Source: Bog-756 sp963769905
GTDB lineage: Bacteria; Actinomycetota; Acidimicrobiia; Acidimicrobiales; RAAP-2
Direction: 5' to 3'
DNA length: 64,000 nt
Assembly: GCA_963769905.1 (NCBI GenBank)
Contig: CAVYNG010000002.1
Span: forward strand, 930,001 to 994,000
Below, one piece after another: positions 8,722-16,968 of this stretch (within the stretch, counting starts at the first letter, position 1; every line of letters begins with the position of its first letter). Both the position numbers and the translations under genes were made by a program. The notes below the pieces were generated by a model, which was given only the letters and a program-made list of their open reading frames with translations, did no database searches and had not been told where the DNA came from.

Positions 8722-10356
8722 TCAGTTCCAGTGCACGCCCACGAGGACGATGTCGTCGGAAGACCCCTGCGGGACGAGCTCGGCCAGCAGATGGTCGAGT
8801 AGCGGTTCCAAGGGGCCGCCACTCGCGGTCGCCTCGCAGAGCCGTTCGAGTCCGTTGTCGATCGATTCGCCCCGCCGCTCGACCAGCCCGTCCGTGTAGG
8901 CGATGAGGGTGGAACCCTCCGCGATGGGCACGCACACCGGGTCGTAGCGAGTGTGTTGGACACCGATGGGTGGACCGGTCTCGGTCTCGAGGAGCTCTGC
9001 CCGGCCATCGACCGCGAGCACCGGGTTCGGATGGCCGGCGTTTGCCAGGGTGAGAGTCCTCGACGTGTGGTCGAGCAGGCCGCAGAGCACGGTCGCGAAG
9101 TGGCCGGTGTCACCGATGCGGCTCAGTCGGCTGATCCGGTTCATCACGTCGCCCGGTTCGGGGTTCTCAGCGGCGTATGCCTTGATCGCGAATCGGAGCT
9201 CGGCCATGAGCGACGCGGCCGTCAGCCCCCGTCCGGACACGTCGCCCACCGCGAAGAAGAACCTGCCCTCTCCCACATCGGTCACGTTGTACCAGTCACC
9301 GCCGATCTCCATTCCCTCGATACCGGGCACGTAGCGGACCGCCAGGTCGAGGTCTTCGGGGCGGGGGAGGGACCGCGGGAGAAGGGAGCGTTGCAGAGTC
9401 TCGGCGGTACTCCTCTGCGCCTGGAACAAGAGGCGGTTCTCGATGGCGAGGTCTTCGGCTCGCCGTCGCCGGCGGACGAGGTGCTCGCTCATCACCGCCA
9501 CCAGTGCGGTGAAGAGGATCCCGATGGCTGCGATCAGCCATGGCAGCCAGCCCGCGAGGGTACCGGCGAGCGACACGCGTGGCGACATCACCAGAGTGAG
9601 AACGAAGTTGCTGCCGAATGGCACTTTCACGATCGAGGTCGGACCCGAGAGGGGCAGCTGGACCGGAGTGGCGGCGAGGAGCGCAGCGTCGGTTTGCTGA
9701 GACCCGAGGTAGAGCGCGTAGTTGAGATCCGAGAGCGGCGAGCTCGTCTGGATCGTGAGTCGACGATTGGAGGGCAGCACGCTCTCCGCATAGACGACGA
9801 AGGTCCCACCTCGACCCTGCTGTGCCAGCGCGTAACCGAGCCGCAACTGATGTTCCGAGATGAGATTGGTCACGACGAACGACTTGGATCGTGCCGCCTC
9901 TCCGAAGACAGCAGCTGTTCGACTCGGTGAATCTCCGATGAGCGGTCGCGATCCCTTGTCGGCGACGAGCACCGGCGGCGAGGCCACACGCCAGAGCGAG
10001 ACGGTGTTCCACCCGGTGGATTTGGAGACGTACGCGCTGACGAAGTTCTTGAAGCTCGACGCGTTGCCGTTGGTTGCGACGGCCTCTTCCGCCGCAGTTT
10101 CGAGTCGGCTCTGCACCGTCGAGGCTCCGGAGGTGAGCGCACTTCCGGTGAGCTGCGTGTCGAGCGTCAGCAGGCGCTGTTCGGTCCGGTCGTAGTTGAT
10201 CTTCGAGGTGACTACGAGCGCGGCAGTGACGATCAGGCCCCCGACGAGGATCCCGATGGTCAGAGCGTGCACACGACGGCGGACTCCCCGCGGAGCGAAG
10301 GAGCGCCGAGGACCGGCTTGCTGTTCGCCGCGCTGTTCGTCCATCGACGACGGCAT
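8722..10356 (-). CDS. Membrane-bound SpoIIE/PP2C-type serine phosphatase
   Basis: About 544 residues from the ATG at 10356; a GTG at 10422 would add 22 residues. A first membrane helix (about 30-50) and a second (about 268-290) enclose an extracytoplasmic sensor of roughly 215 residues. The C-terminal 220 residues are a PP2C/SpoIIE phosphatase with GGDWYNV, GDVSGRG, AGHPNPVL, TDGLVERR and SDDIVLVGV. Enzymes of this type dephosphorylate STAS anti-anti-sigma factors, so this is a plausible signal input for the SigB/F module at 11-19 kb. What the outer domain senses is not recognisable. Confidence 0.88.
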   Translation of the reverse strand: MPSSMDEQRGEQQAGPRRSFAPRGVRRRVHALTIGILVGGLIVTAALVVTSKINYDRTEQRLLTLDTQLTGSALTSGASTVQSRLETAAEEAVATNGNASSFKNFVSAYVSKSTGWNTVSLWRVASPPVLVADKGSRPLIGDSPSRTAAVFGEAARSKSFVVTNLISEHQLRLGYALAQQGRGGTFVVYAESVLPSNRRLTIQTSSPLSDLNYALYLGSQQTDAALLAATPVQLPLSGPTSIVKVPFGSNFVLTLVMSPRVSLAGTLAGWLPWLIAAIGILFTALVAVMSEHLVRRRRRAEDLAIENRLLFQAQRSTAETLQRSLLPRSLPRPEDLDLAVRYVPGIEGMEIGGDWYNVTDVGEGRFFFAVGDVSGRGLTAASLMAELRFAIKAYAAENPEPGDVMNRISRLSRIGDTGHFATVLCGLLDHTSRTLTLANAGHPNPVLAVDGRAELLETETGPPIGVQHTRYDPVCVPIAEGSTLIAYTDGLVERRGESIDNGLERLCEATASGGPLEPLLDHLLAELVPQGSSDDIVLVGVHWN

Positions 10357-10422
10357 CGGTTGTGACTGTAGGTCAGACCGCCCCGGATGGTGTCCCGGAA
10401 GCTCGTGATCCGACCCCTCCAC

Positions 10423-10791
10423 CTGGGCGACCTGCGAGGAGAACTCCCGACCACGAGATGGGGTTTGACCAGCGCGTTCGCGGGGGAGGAGTACCTCTGT
10501 GGACTGGCAGAAGGGACGAGGAGTCCTCGGCGACGAGAGTCCCGTGCTGCACGGGAGTACCCCCGGAGCGTGGACCGCCCGGCCGCAATGTCATGACGCG
10601 GGGTTGCAGTTCTTGCGGATCGGCGCGCATGATGCCAGTGCACGCGTTCGGCGCCACGGCTCCGTCGCTCCACCAGGCGTGTGGTCGAAGGGGTCTCGTT
10701 GTTCCGGGCCGCGCGGCCACGAATCGGTCCGACTCGGCAGGGGAGGCCACGAGGAGCGGTTCGGTCGACGACGAAGCAGGAGGTGAGAGCG
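10423..10791. other. Gene-free stretch between divergent genes
   Basis: About 370 bases between the SpoIIE phosphatase and the small TTG-start gene. Open frames here on both strands are Arg/Pro-rich and look like GC-driven shadows. No SigB/F-type promoter, hairpin or RNA signature was recognised. Confidence 0.5.
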
Positions 10792-11160
10792 TTGAGAAGC
10801 CGACGATCCATGCGACGAGCCGTCAGTGATCTGGTGGAAGACCTCGGGGCCACGCACAATGCCATCGCGGATTCCCTCGTCAAGCATGGGGTCAGAGGAA
10901 TTCCGGGAAGTCACGAGCAGTGCGCGCTGGCGCGCTACCTGCGGGCTGTTGTCAGCGCCGACCCGGAGGCGGTTACGGTTTCGGTCCCCGGACCGACGGT
11001 CCACGTCCAACTGAGCAAGGGTCGGCCCTCGGTCAGGGTCCGTCTCTCGTCGGAGGTTCGGGCGTTCGTCCAAGCATTCGACGCCGGACTCTTCCCCGAT
11101 CTCGTCGAGCATCCTTTGCCGCTGACGTACCAGAAGGACACGCTCGAACCCTCGGCCTGA
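10792..11160 (+). CDS. Small hypothetical protein beside the stress module
   Basis: 122 residues of unknown function. A TTG start at 10792 is preferred because AGGAGG (10778-10783) precedes it by 8 nt; an ATG at 10810 is the alternative. The N-terminus is helical (RRAVSDLVEDLGATHNAIADSLVKHG). It is followed by a run of polar beta-strand-like sequence (VTVSVPGPTVHVQLSKGRPSVRVRLS) and a helix ending in FPDLVE. There are no membrane segments or catalytic motifs. Its position between a SpoIIE phosphatase and a STAS protein suggests a stress-related job, which is inference from context only. Confidence 0.7.
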   Translation: MRSRRSMRRAVSDLVEDLGATHNAIADSLVKHGVRGIPGSHEQCALARYLRAVVSADPEAVTVSVPGPTVHVQLSKGRPSVRVRLSSEVRAFVQAFDAGLFPDLVEHPLPLTYQKDTLEPSA

Positions 11161-11184
11161 ACCGAGCGGGGGCTTCGCCGAGGA

Positions 11185-11580
11185 TCAGCCCTTGAGGCCG
11201 AAGGTCTGCTCGAGGCCGGTGATCTGGACGATCCGGCCGACCATGGGCGTCGGATTTCGGATCTGGACGCTGCCGATCCGGTTGTGCAGCCGCACGAGGA
11301 CCGCGATCCCGCTGCTGTCGATGAACGACAGCGACGCCAGGTCGAGGACGACCCGCTCCGCATCGCTGCCGACGAGGTCGTCGATCTTGGATTGCAGGAC
11401 GGCGGCGTTGGAAAGGTCGACCTCGCCGCTGAGCGCGATCACCGGAGCTCCCGACTCGTCCGATCCCTTCGCCGCTACCTCGATCTTGGGGTGGGGGCGC
11501 AGGCTCAAGGCTTCCCGCGTCGGCTGATCACGGACGCTCGTCCTTCTGTCGACCGGATGAATGAATGACCTGATGAGCAT
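11185..11580 (-). CDS. STAS-domain anti-anti-sigma factor
   Basis: 131 residues with a STAS domain from about 33 to 131: VIALSGEVDLSNA, then the phosphorylation-site strand-helix FIDSSGIAVL in which one Ser is the usual target, then the ITGLEQTFGL C-terminal helix. In partner switching the dephosphorylated STAS protein binds the HATPase anti-sigma factor and frees sigma. The gene converges on the small hypothetical gene and is divergent from the PAS-GAF-SpoIIE phosphatase gene 134 bp away, its likely activator. The 30-residue N-terminal extension is unusual and the true start may be later. Confidence 0.9.
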   Translation of the reverse strand: MLIRSFIHPVDRRTSVRDQPTREALSLRPHPKIEVAAKGSDESGAPVIALSGEVDLSNAAVLQSKIDDLVGSDAERVVLDLASLSFIDSSGIAVLVRLHNRIGSVQIRNPTPMVGRIVQITGLEQTFGLKG

Positions 11581-11714
11581 AGCCAGAGCCCGTCAGGTTG
11601 GCTCCCTCGGGCGGAGATGGCACCTCCAAGCCGTCGGATACGATTCACTCGCGGCAGCGTCAGGGCGGCACCGGGTGAGGAGGAGCAGCGTTCCTCGATC
11701 CAGAAGTCAGTGGT

Positions 11715-13892
11715 ATGGAGTCTCAGATCACCCGGGTTGATCCGGAATGGCCTCCGGAGGACATCCGACGCATCGTGGACGCGTTGGCGGACGGGATCCT
11801 GATCGTCGGGCCAAGCAGCGTCATCCTCTACCTCAATCCCGCCGCCGAGCAGTTGCTCGAGGTCGCGCACGGAGAGCTCGCCGGTCAGCCCCTTTCGCGG
11901 GTCGTACCTCCGGGAAAGACTGAATGGCTGGCGCACGTCGAGCACGTGGTCGCCGGGGAGTCGAACGAGCTCCTCGGGCTGCGACACGACGTGCTGCTGC
12001 AATCGGGCAAGGGCAACGACGTGGCGGCCGAGCTGGTCATGAGCGTCGCCACGAGCCGTATGGGTCAGTCCGTACTCATCGGGGTCATCCGATCGAACGA
12101 GCGGGTGCAGAGGTTGACCGGGTTCACCGAACAACTGCTCGACATCCTCAACGCGTCCTCGAGCGCGGCACCCGCGGAACAGCTCCTGTCTTCACTCTGC
12201 CGCCGTCTCGGATGGGACGCAGGTGCGCTGTGGGGCCTCGAGCCCGACGGCTCGCTGATCTGCCGTGGGGTGTGGACGACGCCCGAATACCCCGCGTCGC
12301 ACTACGTCGACGAAAAGCGTCGGAACCCGACCTTCGACGTCGGAGGGTTGGCACAGCTGGTCGTCGAGAGGGATGCCCCTGTTTGGTTCACCGATCTCCC
12401 AAACCACGAGCGGTTCTCGAGCCAAGCGATGCTCAAGGATGGACTGGTGAGCGCGTGTGCGTTCCCGATCCGCTACGCGGGACAGTGCCTCGGTGCGGTG
12501 AAGATGTTGAGCCGCACCAGGCGACAGCCCGATACGGAGCTCATCGAGCTGGTGGGTGCGATCAGCGGCGCGGTTGGCGCGATCCTCCACGCGCTCGAAC
12601 AGGCAGCCGAGCGTGACGCGGTGGTCACCACGCTGGAACTGACCCGGCGACGACTCGAGTTCATGCTCAGGGCGAATCGAGTCATGTCCGAGGCGACGGG
12701 GTTCGCTCAGACCCTCGATCGGCTCGCCGAGGTCGCGGTGCCCGCACTGGGCGACCTCTGCCTGATCGACGTCGTCGACGAGGACGGACGGATCCGTCGC
12801 CTCTCTTCCCGGCACGCAAATCCCTCGAAGCAGCATCTCGCCGACGAACTGAAGAGCCGTTACCCGCCCGATCCGGAGGGTCACCACCCGAGCGCTGAGG
12901 TGATGGTCACTGCGATCTCACGGTGGTCGCCCCACATGTCGGACGAGTTCCTTCGAGCGACCACGCAGGACGACCGGCACCTCCAGATCCTGAAGGACCT
13001 GTCGTTCACCTCGTACATGACCGTTCCTCTCCTCGTCGGCGAACAGGTGAGAGGAACCGTCACGCTCGTCTCGGCGGGATCCGGACGCCGCTACTCGGAG
13101 CGTGACCTCGAAGGAGTCGAGGAGCTCGCAGAGCAGATCGCCGGCGTCGTCGAGCACGCTCGTCTCTACGATTCGGAGCGGCGGATCTCTCACACACTCC
13201 AACAGAGCCTTCTTCCGGAACGACTCCCGGACGTCGAAGGCCTGTCGCTCGCTGCCCGCTATCTGCCCGCCGACGACGACGTGGAGGTCGGTGGCGACTG
13301 GTACGACGTCATCCGGCTCGGGCCCGGCCGCGCCGGATTGGTGGTCGGAGATGTCCAGGGCCACGACATGGTGGCGGCCTCGGTCATGGGACAACTTCGG
13401 CCCGGGTTGTCCCTGCTGTTGACCGAAGGCGCCCGTCCCGCGGAGGCACTGAGCCGGCTCAATGCGTTCATGGTCCGGTCGAACGTCTCTCACATCGCGA
13501 CGGTCCTCGTCGCGGAGCTCGACTTGTCGACGGGACAGCTTGTGGTGGCATCCGCAGGACACCCTGCGCCCGTCGTGATCGGCCCTGACGGAGCTCGGAG
13601 TCTGACCGTCTCGCCGAGCCCGCCACTCGGTGTCAGCGGGGCCGTCTTCAACGAAGAGGCCATTTCCATCGGGGATGACGCGGTCCTGTTCTTCACCGAC
13701 GGTCTCGTCGAACGGAGAGACCGCGATCCCGACGAAGGCCTGAAGGCCTTGCTCGACGCCGCCGAGCGGTCCCCGCACAGAGAGGCAGCCGAGCTCATCG
13801 ACGGTGTGACGGCGCAGTTGGTGACCGACGAGCCGCGCGCGGACGACGTTGCCATTCTGGCAGTCCAGCGCACCGTCGACCGCACCCTTTGA
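11715..13892 (+). CDS. PAS-GAF-GAF-SpoIIE sensor phosphatase
   Basis: A 725-residue soluble phosphatase. Residues about 15-130 form a PAS domain (IVDALADGILIVGPSSVILYLNPAAEQLL). Two GAF-like domains follow, about 145-295 and 310-480, and the PP2C/SpoIIE catalytic domain occupies about 485-720 (QSLLPERLP, GGDWYDVI, GDVQGHD, FTDGLVERRD, ADDVAILAV). It probably integrates redox, light or ligand cues and dephosphorylates a STAS partner, most simply the protein encoded divergently at 11185-11580. No transmembrane segment is present, in contrast to the phosphatase at 8.7 kb, so the module has one membrane and one cytosolic input. Confidence 0.92.
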   Translation: MESQITRVDPEWPPEDIRRIVDALADGILIVGPSSVILYLNPAAEQLLEVAHGELAGQPLSRVVPPGKTEWLAHVEHVVAGESNELLGLRHDVLLQSGKGNDVAAELVMSVATSRMGQSVLIGVIRSNERVQRLTGFTEQLLDILNASSSAAPAEQLLSSLCRRLGWDAGALWGLEPDGSLICRGVWTTPEYPASHYVDEKRRNPTFDVGGLAQLVVERDAPVWFTDLPNHERFSSQAMLKDGLVSACAFPIRYAGQCLGAVKMLSRTRRQPDTELIELVGAISGAVGAILHALEQAAERDAVVTTLELTRRRLEFMLRANRVMSEATGFAQTLDRLAEVAVPALGDLCLIDVVDEDGRIRRLSSRHANPSKQHLADELKSRYPPDPEGHHPSAEVMVTAISRWSPHMSDEFLRATTQDDRHLQILKDLSFTSYMTVPLLVGEQVRGTVTLVSAGSGRRYSERDLEGVEELAEQIAGVVEHARLYDSERRISHTLQQSLLPERLPDVEGLSLAARYLPADDDVEVGGDWYDVIRLGPGRAGLVVGDVQGHDMVAASVMGQLRPGLSLLLTEGARPAEALSRLNAFMVRSNVSHIATVLVAELDLSTGQLVVASAGHPAPVVIGPDGARSLTVSPSPPLGVSGAVFNEEAISIGDDAVLFFTDGLVERRDRDPDEGLKALLDAAERSPHREAAELIDGVTAQLVTDEPRADDVAILAVQRTVDRTL

Positions 13893-14094
13893 TGCCGACC
13901 GTCATGGACGAACTCGCGCAGTCGTCAGGCCGATCGTGTTCCGGCACCGCCAAAAGACCAGCATGCTGCTCTGCCCTTCCATGCACTTGTTGTCGCCGTG
14001 CTCTGCTGGACGGCAGAGCTCCGCCCTCCGGCAAGCCGCTCCTTCGGACCGAGCGAGCCGGTCGTGACTGCGGAGACGACCTCGCGACTTGTGA

Positions 14095-14505
14095 TCAGGC
14101 CCCGTTGAGCGAGGTTTGTCGTTCGACGGGTGCAGGTGTGCGCACCGCCAGCCGGCACCACACGCGCTTCCCCTCTCCCAGCTGGAGGACGCCCCAGTCG
14201 TCAGCCAGTTGCTCGACGATGTTGAGACCTCTTCCGCGCTCGGCATCTGCATCGACGTGACGAGCAACCGGCTGTCCCGGACCGAAGTCGACGACCTCGA
14301 TCATCAGGCCATCTGCATCGAAGCGGACAGTGAGCACGATAGGAGGGCGTCCGTGGCGTATCGCATTGGTGACGAGCTCGTCCGTCAGGAGAATCGCGGA
14401 ATCGACGAACTCCGGCGGGCACGAAGCAACGATGCGGCGCACAACGCTTCGGCTGAGTCCCACAGACTCGACAGCGTTGGAAAGGGAACACTCCACTTCG
14501 TGCAT
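14095..14505 (-). CDS. HATPase anti-sigma/serine kinase (RsbW-like), intact ATP site
   Basis: 136 residues of the GHKL ATPase fold. The ATP boxes are intact: N-box LTDELVTNAIRHG, G1 box VVDFGPGQ and G2 box RGRGLNIVEQL. Proteins of this family bind sigma factors and phosphorylate STAS antagonists. AGGG lies directly before the ATG and is too close to be a good ribosome site, so the start or a leaderless transcript is uncertain. It lies between the PAS-GAF phosphatase and the hemerythrin-like gene. It differs from the second HATPase protein at 18.2 kb, which lacks the N-box Asn. Confidence 0.88.
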   Translation of the reverse strand: MHEVECSLSNAVESVGLSRSVVRRIVASCPPEFVDSAILLTDELVTNAIRHGRPPIVLTVRFDADGLMIEVVDFGPGQPVARHVDADAERGRGLNIVEQLADDWGVLQLGEGKRVWCRLAVRTPAPVERQTSLNGA

Positions 14506-14543
14506 CCCTGTTCACTTTACCCAAAGGTTCCAAATTGCATGGG

Positions 14544-14558
14544 TTTCGCAAAGCGAAA
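14544..14558. repeat. Small perfect hairpin TTTCGC-aaa-GCGAAA
   Basis: A 6-bp perfect inverted repeat with a 3-nt loop lies between the divergent HATPase and hemerythrin genes. No U-tract follows it. It could be a protein site or a transcript hairpin; I cannot tell which. Confidence 0.35.
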
Positions 14559-14642
14559 GGGTGTCCGCCCCTGCGCCCACGCTGCAGGCCGTCTCCGAAC
14601 AGGACCGGCAACCCGGTGAGATGCAGCCGTGAGCAGGAAGCT

Positions 14643-14667
14643 GTTTGGAGTCGCCTTCGATGGGAAT
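14643..14667 (+). promoter_or_regulatory. Candidate SigB/F-type promoter of the hemerythrin-like gene
   Basis: GTTT (14643-14646), 15 nt, then GGGAAT (14662-14667). This differs by one base in the -10 from the SigB/F consensus GGTTT-N14-16-GGGTAT. The -10 ends 24 nt before the ATG at 14692, leaving room for the GGAAGGAG ribosome site. Confidence 0.5.
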
Positions 14668-14691
14668 CTGCTCCCTTTTGGAAGGAGTCTG

Positions 14692-15321
14692 ATGTCGGGC
14701 AGTGCCGGAGAGGTCGTGGCGGACACCGAAGACGTCGTGGCGGACGTGCAGAGGGACCACCGGTCGCTCGTGTCGGAGCTGTACGGGATCGCTCGGCTCG
14801 GTCCTTCGGACCAGGCCAGCCACTTCTGGGGGACGGCGGACCGTCTGGTGCGTCGGGAGCTTGCCATGGAGCTCACGGTGTATCCAGCGATCGGTGAGCT
14901 GCCCGAGGCGGCCACCCTCACTCGCGAGCTCCTCCACGAGCAAGGGTCGATTCTCGGACGCCTCTTCGAACTGGAACAGGACACCCCTCAGCGGGGCAGG
15001 CCGTTCGAGCTCGAGGTGTCCCGGATGCGGGTCGCCGTCGCCGATCACATCGGACACGAGGAAGCAGAGGTGGTCCCGTTGCTGATCGGCTCCTTCACGT
15101 TGAAGCGGCGTTCAGCGATGGGCCCTCGGTACCGTGCCGTCCGCGACTTCGAACCAGCCGTCACCGAGCAGGAACCTCCGCCGACCCGGACCATCGTCGG
15201 ACGACTCGCCGCACTCGCCGAGTGGATCCGTGACTCGGCCTCGGGCAACGGGCTCACGGTCGGGCGATCTGGGTCGGCGTCGTCCGAACCGCTTTCGCGC
15301 CCATCCGCCGAGTCTTTCTGA
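14692..15321 (+). CDS. Hemerythrin HHE cation-binding domain protein
   Basis: 209 residues from the ATG at 14692, supported by GGAAGGAG 4 nt upstream. The N-terminal two thirds form an HHE four-helix bundle with metal-binding positions in DVQRDHRSL, LLHEQGS and DHIGHEEAEVVPLL. Such proteins bind a di-iron centre and act in oxygen, NO or peroxide handling. The C-terminal 70 residues are low-complexity and Ser/Pro-rich. A SigB/F-like promoter precedes the gene, which would make it part of the stress regulon encoded nearby. Confidence 0.82.
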   Translation: MSGSAGEVVADTEDVVADVQRDHRSLVSELYGIARLGPSDQASHFWGTADRLVRRELAMELTVYPAIGELPEAATLTRELLHEQGSILGRLFELEQDTPQRGRPFELEVSRMRVAVADHIGHEEAEVVPLLIGSFTLKRRSAMGPRYRAVRDFEPAVTEQEPPPTRTIVGRLAALAEWIRDSASGNGLTVGRSGSASSEPLSRPSAESF

Positions 15322-15339
15322 CTCCCTAAATCGGGCGGC

Positions 15340-15552
15340 CTATTCGGGGTACCGATCGCGCCAGCCCGGTTCTCCGATCGTGTGGCGGCGCTCGTCGTCG
15401 TCTTCTTCGTCCTCCCCGTCGACGGGGAGTTCCTGCTCGAGAACGTCGGCCTCTGGCTCCTCCGGCCGTGACACGTGCATCGGCGGATCATCGGGCGACT
15501 TCGGTTCTTGTTGCTCTTGGAGATCGGCGGCGGGCACCGGCTCAACCGTCAT
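15340..15552 (-). CDS. Short acidic protein with a PEADVLEQ motif
   Basis: 70 residues, strongly acidic (runs of Asp/Glu around 45-52), with the segment PEADVLEQELPV that recurs in small actinobacterial hypothetical proteins. It has no membrane helix and is likely disordered. The gene converges on the hemerythrin gene, 18 nt away. Function unknown. The motif, rather than the length, is the reason for calling it. Confidence 0.6.
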   Translation of the reverse strand: MTVEPVPAADLQEQQEPKSPDDPPMHVSRPEEPEADVLEQELPVDGEDEEDDDERRHTIGEPGWRDRYPE

Positions 15553-15646
15553 GCCTCCGTTCTACCCAACTCTCGGTCGTCCGGCACCTGTCCAGGTCAT
15601 GGCGCGGCAGAGTCGAGCCGGTCGACCGAGACGGCGTCGCGATCGA

Positions 15647-15672
15647 GTTTCCGAAGTGTCGAGGTCGGGTAA
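15647..15672 (+). promoter_or_regulatory. Candidate SigB/F-type promoter of the four-helix membrane protein gene
   Basis: GTTT (15647-15650), 16 nt, GGGTAA (15667-15672), close to the consensus GGTTT-N14-16-GGGTAT. Transcription would start near 15680, about 60 nt before the ATG at 15739. Confidence 0.6.
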
Positions 15673-15738
15673 TTGTGTGAACCGACGCTCTGTAGTCGAG
15701 GCGACGTCACGTTGATGGCGTCGGCGAAAGGAGCCGAG

Positions 15739-16536
15739 ATGACACTCGCGATCGATCATGCTGGCACCACAACCCGCGAGCGGCGCAGGCGTGCGGCAGG
15801 GGAGGTGAAGTGGCAGACGAGGTCCTTCCGCCTCTTCGTCGCCGGGTTCATGGCGCTGCTTGCGGGCGCCTGGGGAGGGATCGTCCCGTTCGTGGGTCCG
15901 ACCTTCGGATTCAGCGCAGACGGTAGTGGTTCGTGGTACTGGGATCTCAGTCACGCGCTGCTCGCCCTCATCCCCGGTGCGGTCGGATGTCTGGTCGGGT
16001 TTTCTCTGATGGGCTATTCGATCTCGAGGAGCCGGTCCTTTCTCGGTCTGGGGTTGATCGGCCTGCTCGCGGCGGCGAGTGGCGCCTGGTTCGTGATTGG
16101 CCCGTTTGCATGGCCGGTCCTCTACAGCACGAAGGCGTACTTCGTGACGGCGACCCCGTTGCGTGAACTGGCCTACCTGGTCGGGTACGCGCTCGGGCCC
16201 GGCCTGATCCTGGCGATCGTGGGCGGCGTCGCCTGGGGTTCGGAGACGGCGAGGGCTGTCGCCGCTTACGAGGTCGAGGCCGCCCACGAGATCGCTCCCG
16301 CCCGGGTCGGCGCGACGGCCCCGGTGGCCGCCGACGCACCCGAGTCGGTTGCCGTTCGAGAACCGCTCCTGTCTCGGGATCCCATTGCGGTTCCGGAGGC
16401 AGCTCCTGGCGCCGCTTCGGCGCGGCACGGCATGGACCAGCGGAACCGAATCGACGAGGTGCCGCCCGCCGAGAGTGGCGAGGATCCCGCGGCGCCGCCG
16501 AACGAGGACTCAGGCGGCGCTACCATGCCAGCGTGA
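15739..16536 (+). CDS. Integral membrane protein, about four helices, disordered tail
   Basis: 265 residues from the ATG at 15739 (AAAGGAG 5 nt upstream). Four hydrophobic segments lie within residues about 30-175 (LFVAGFMALLAGAWGGIVPFVG, ALLALIPGAVGCLVGFSLMG, FLGLGLIGLLAAASGAWFVIG and AYLVGYALGPGLILAIVGGVAWG). The last 85 residues are Ala/Pro/Glu-rich and probably cytoplasmic. Similar small membrane proteins occur in actinobacteria without known function. A SigB/F-like promoter precedes it, and its stop overlaps the start of the next gene by GTGA, so the pair is translationally coupled. Confidence 0.78.
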   Translation: MTLAIDHAGTTTRERRRRAAGEVKWQTRSFRLFVAGFMALLAGAWGGIVPFVGPTFGFSADGSGSWYWDLSHALLALIPGAVGCLVGFSLMGYSISRSRSFLGLGLIGLLAAASGAWFVIGPFAWPVLYSTKAYFVTATPLRELAYLVGYALGPGLILAIVGGVAWGSETARAVAAYEVEAAHEIAPARVGATAPVAADAPESVAVREPLLSRDPIAVPEAAPGAASARHGMDQRNRIDEVPPAESGEDPAAPPNEDSGGATMPA

Positions 16537-16724
16537 CCGACGGGCATGGGCAAACCGAGTCGGGCGAGGACACTGCTCCGGACGGAGAAGACGAGGAGCT
16601 CGACGAAGAGATCGCCGAGTCGTTTCCAGCGAGCGACCCGCTCTCGCACTGGTCCGGCACAAGCGGGGAGGGCCCCACCGTGGGCGGTCGGAACGGAACC
16701 GCCACGCGCTTCACCAGCGACTAG
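16533..16724 (+). CDS. Short acidic protein with the SFPASDP motif
   Basis: 63 residues from a GTG that overlaps the upstream stop by 4 nt. The segment DEEIAESFPASDPLSHW is a widespread short-protein motif (ESFPASDPP followed by a tryptophan) found in many bacteria, often in stress-related or envelope gene neighbourhoods, with no assigned function. The rest is acidic and low in complexity. It shares an operon with the membrane protein and is followed by a hairpin terminator. Confidence 0.75.
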   Translation: MTDGHGQTESGEDTAPDGEDEELDEEIAESFPASDPLSHWSGTSGEGPTVGGRNGTATRFTSD

Positions 16725-16764
16725 AAGTTCCGAGGCTCGATCGCGCCCTTCTCTGCCCGGACGC

Positions 16765-16801
16765 GACAGAACCCCCGGGGCGGAGGGTCGGGGGTCCTGT
16801 C
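16765..16801 (+). terminator. Hairpin terminator after the SFPASDP gene
   Basis: A 13-bp stem with one mismatch (GACAGAACCCCCG against CGGGGGTCCTGTC) and an 11-nt loop lies 41 nt after the stop at 16724. It is followed by the short pyrimidine run TCTT. This fits a factor-independent terminator closing the two-gene operon. Confidence 0.6.
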
Positions 16802-16928
16802 TCTTACTACGAGGCGCCTGGGACTAGCACCTTGCCGACTGCTACCCGGCCCCGGCATTCCTCAAACACCGGCGCGAATTCGAAGGGCCTGGGGCCGAAT
16901 CCGAAGGAGCGTGGGGCCGCGGGGCGAA

Positions 16929-16963
16929 CCGGTGGAGCGTCGGGCTGGTCCGGTGGAGCGTCG
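16929..16963 (+). repeat. 14-bp direct repeat, 21-bp period, before the AlkB gene
   Basis: CCGGTGGAGCGTCG occurs at 16929-16942 and 16950-16963. The 21-bp period equals two turns of the helix, as in paired activator sites. The second copy also supplies the GGAG ribosome site of the AlkB gene, so a duplicated leader is the alternative reading. Confidence 0.4.
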
Positions 16964-16968
16964 AACGT

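Noticed and set aside
13893..14094. Possible RNA gene between convergent stress genes
   Set aside because: No tRNA-like T-loop, stable hairpin or conserved motif could be found; left unannotated.
14541..14563. GGTTT...GGGTGT as a SigB/F promoter
   Set aside because: The spacer is only 12 nt and the -10 is poor. The hairpin TTTCGC/GCGAAA explains the sequence better.
15562..15585. GGGTAG on the minus strand as a SigB/F promoter for the acidic PEADVLEQ gene
   Set aside because: No GTTT at 14-16 nt upstream.
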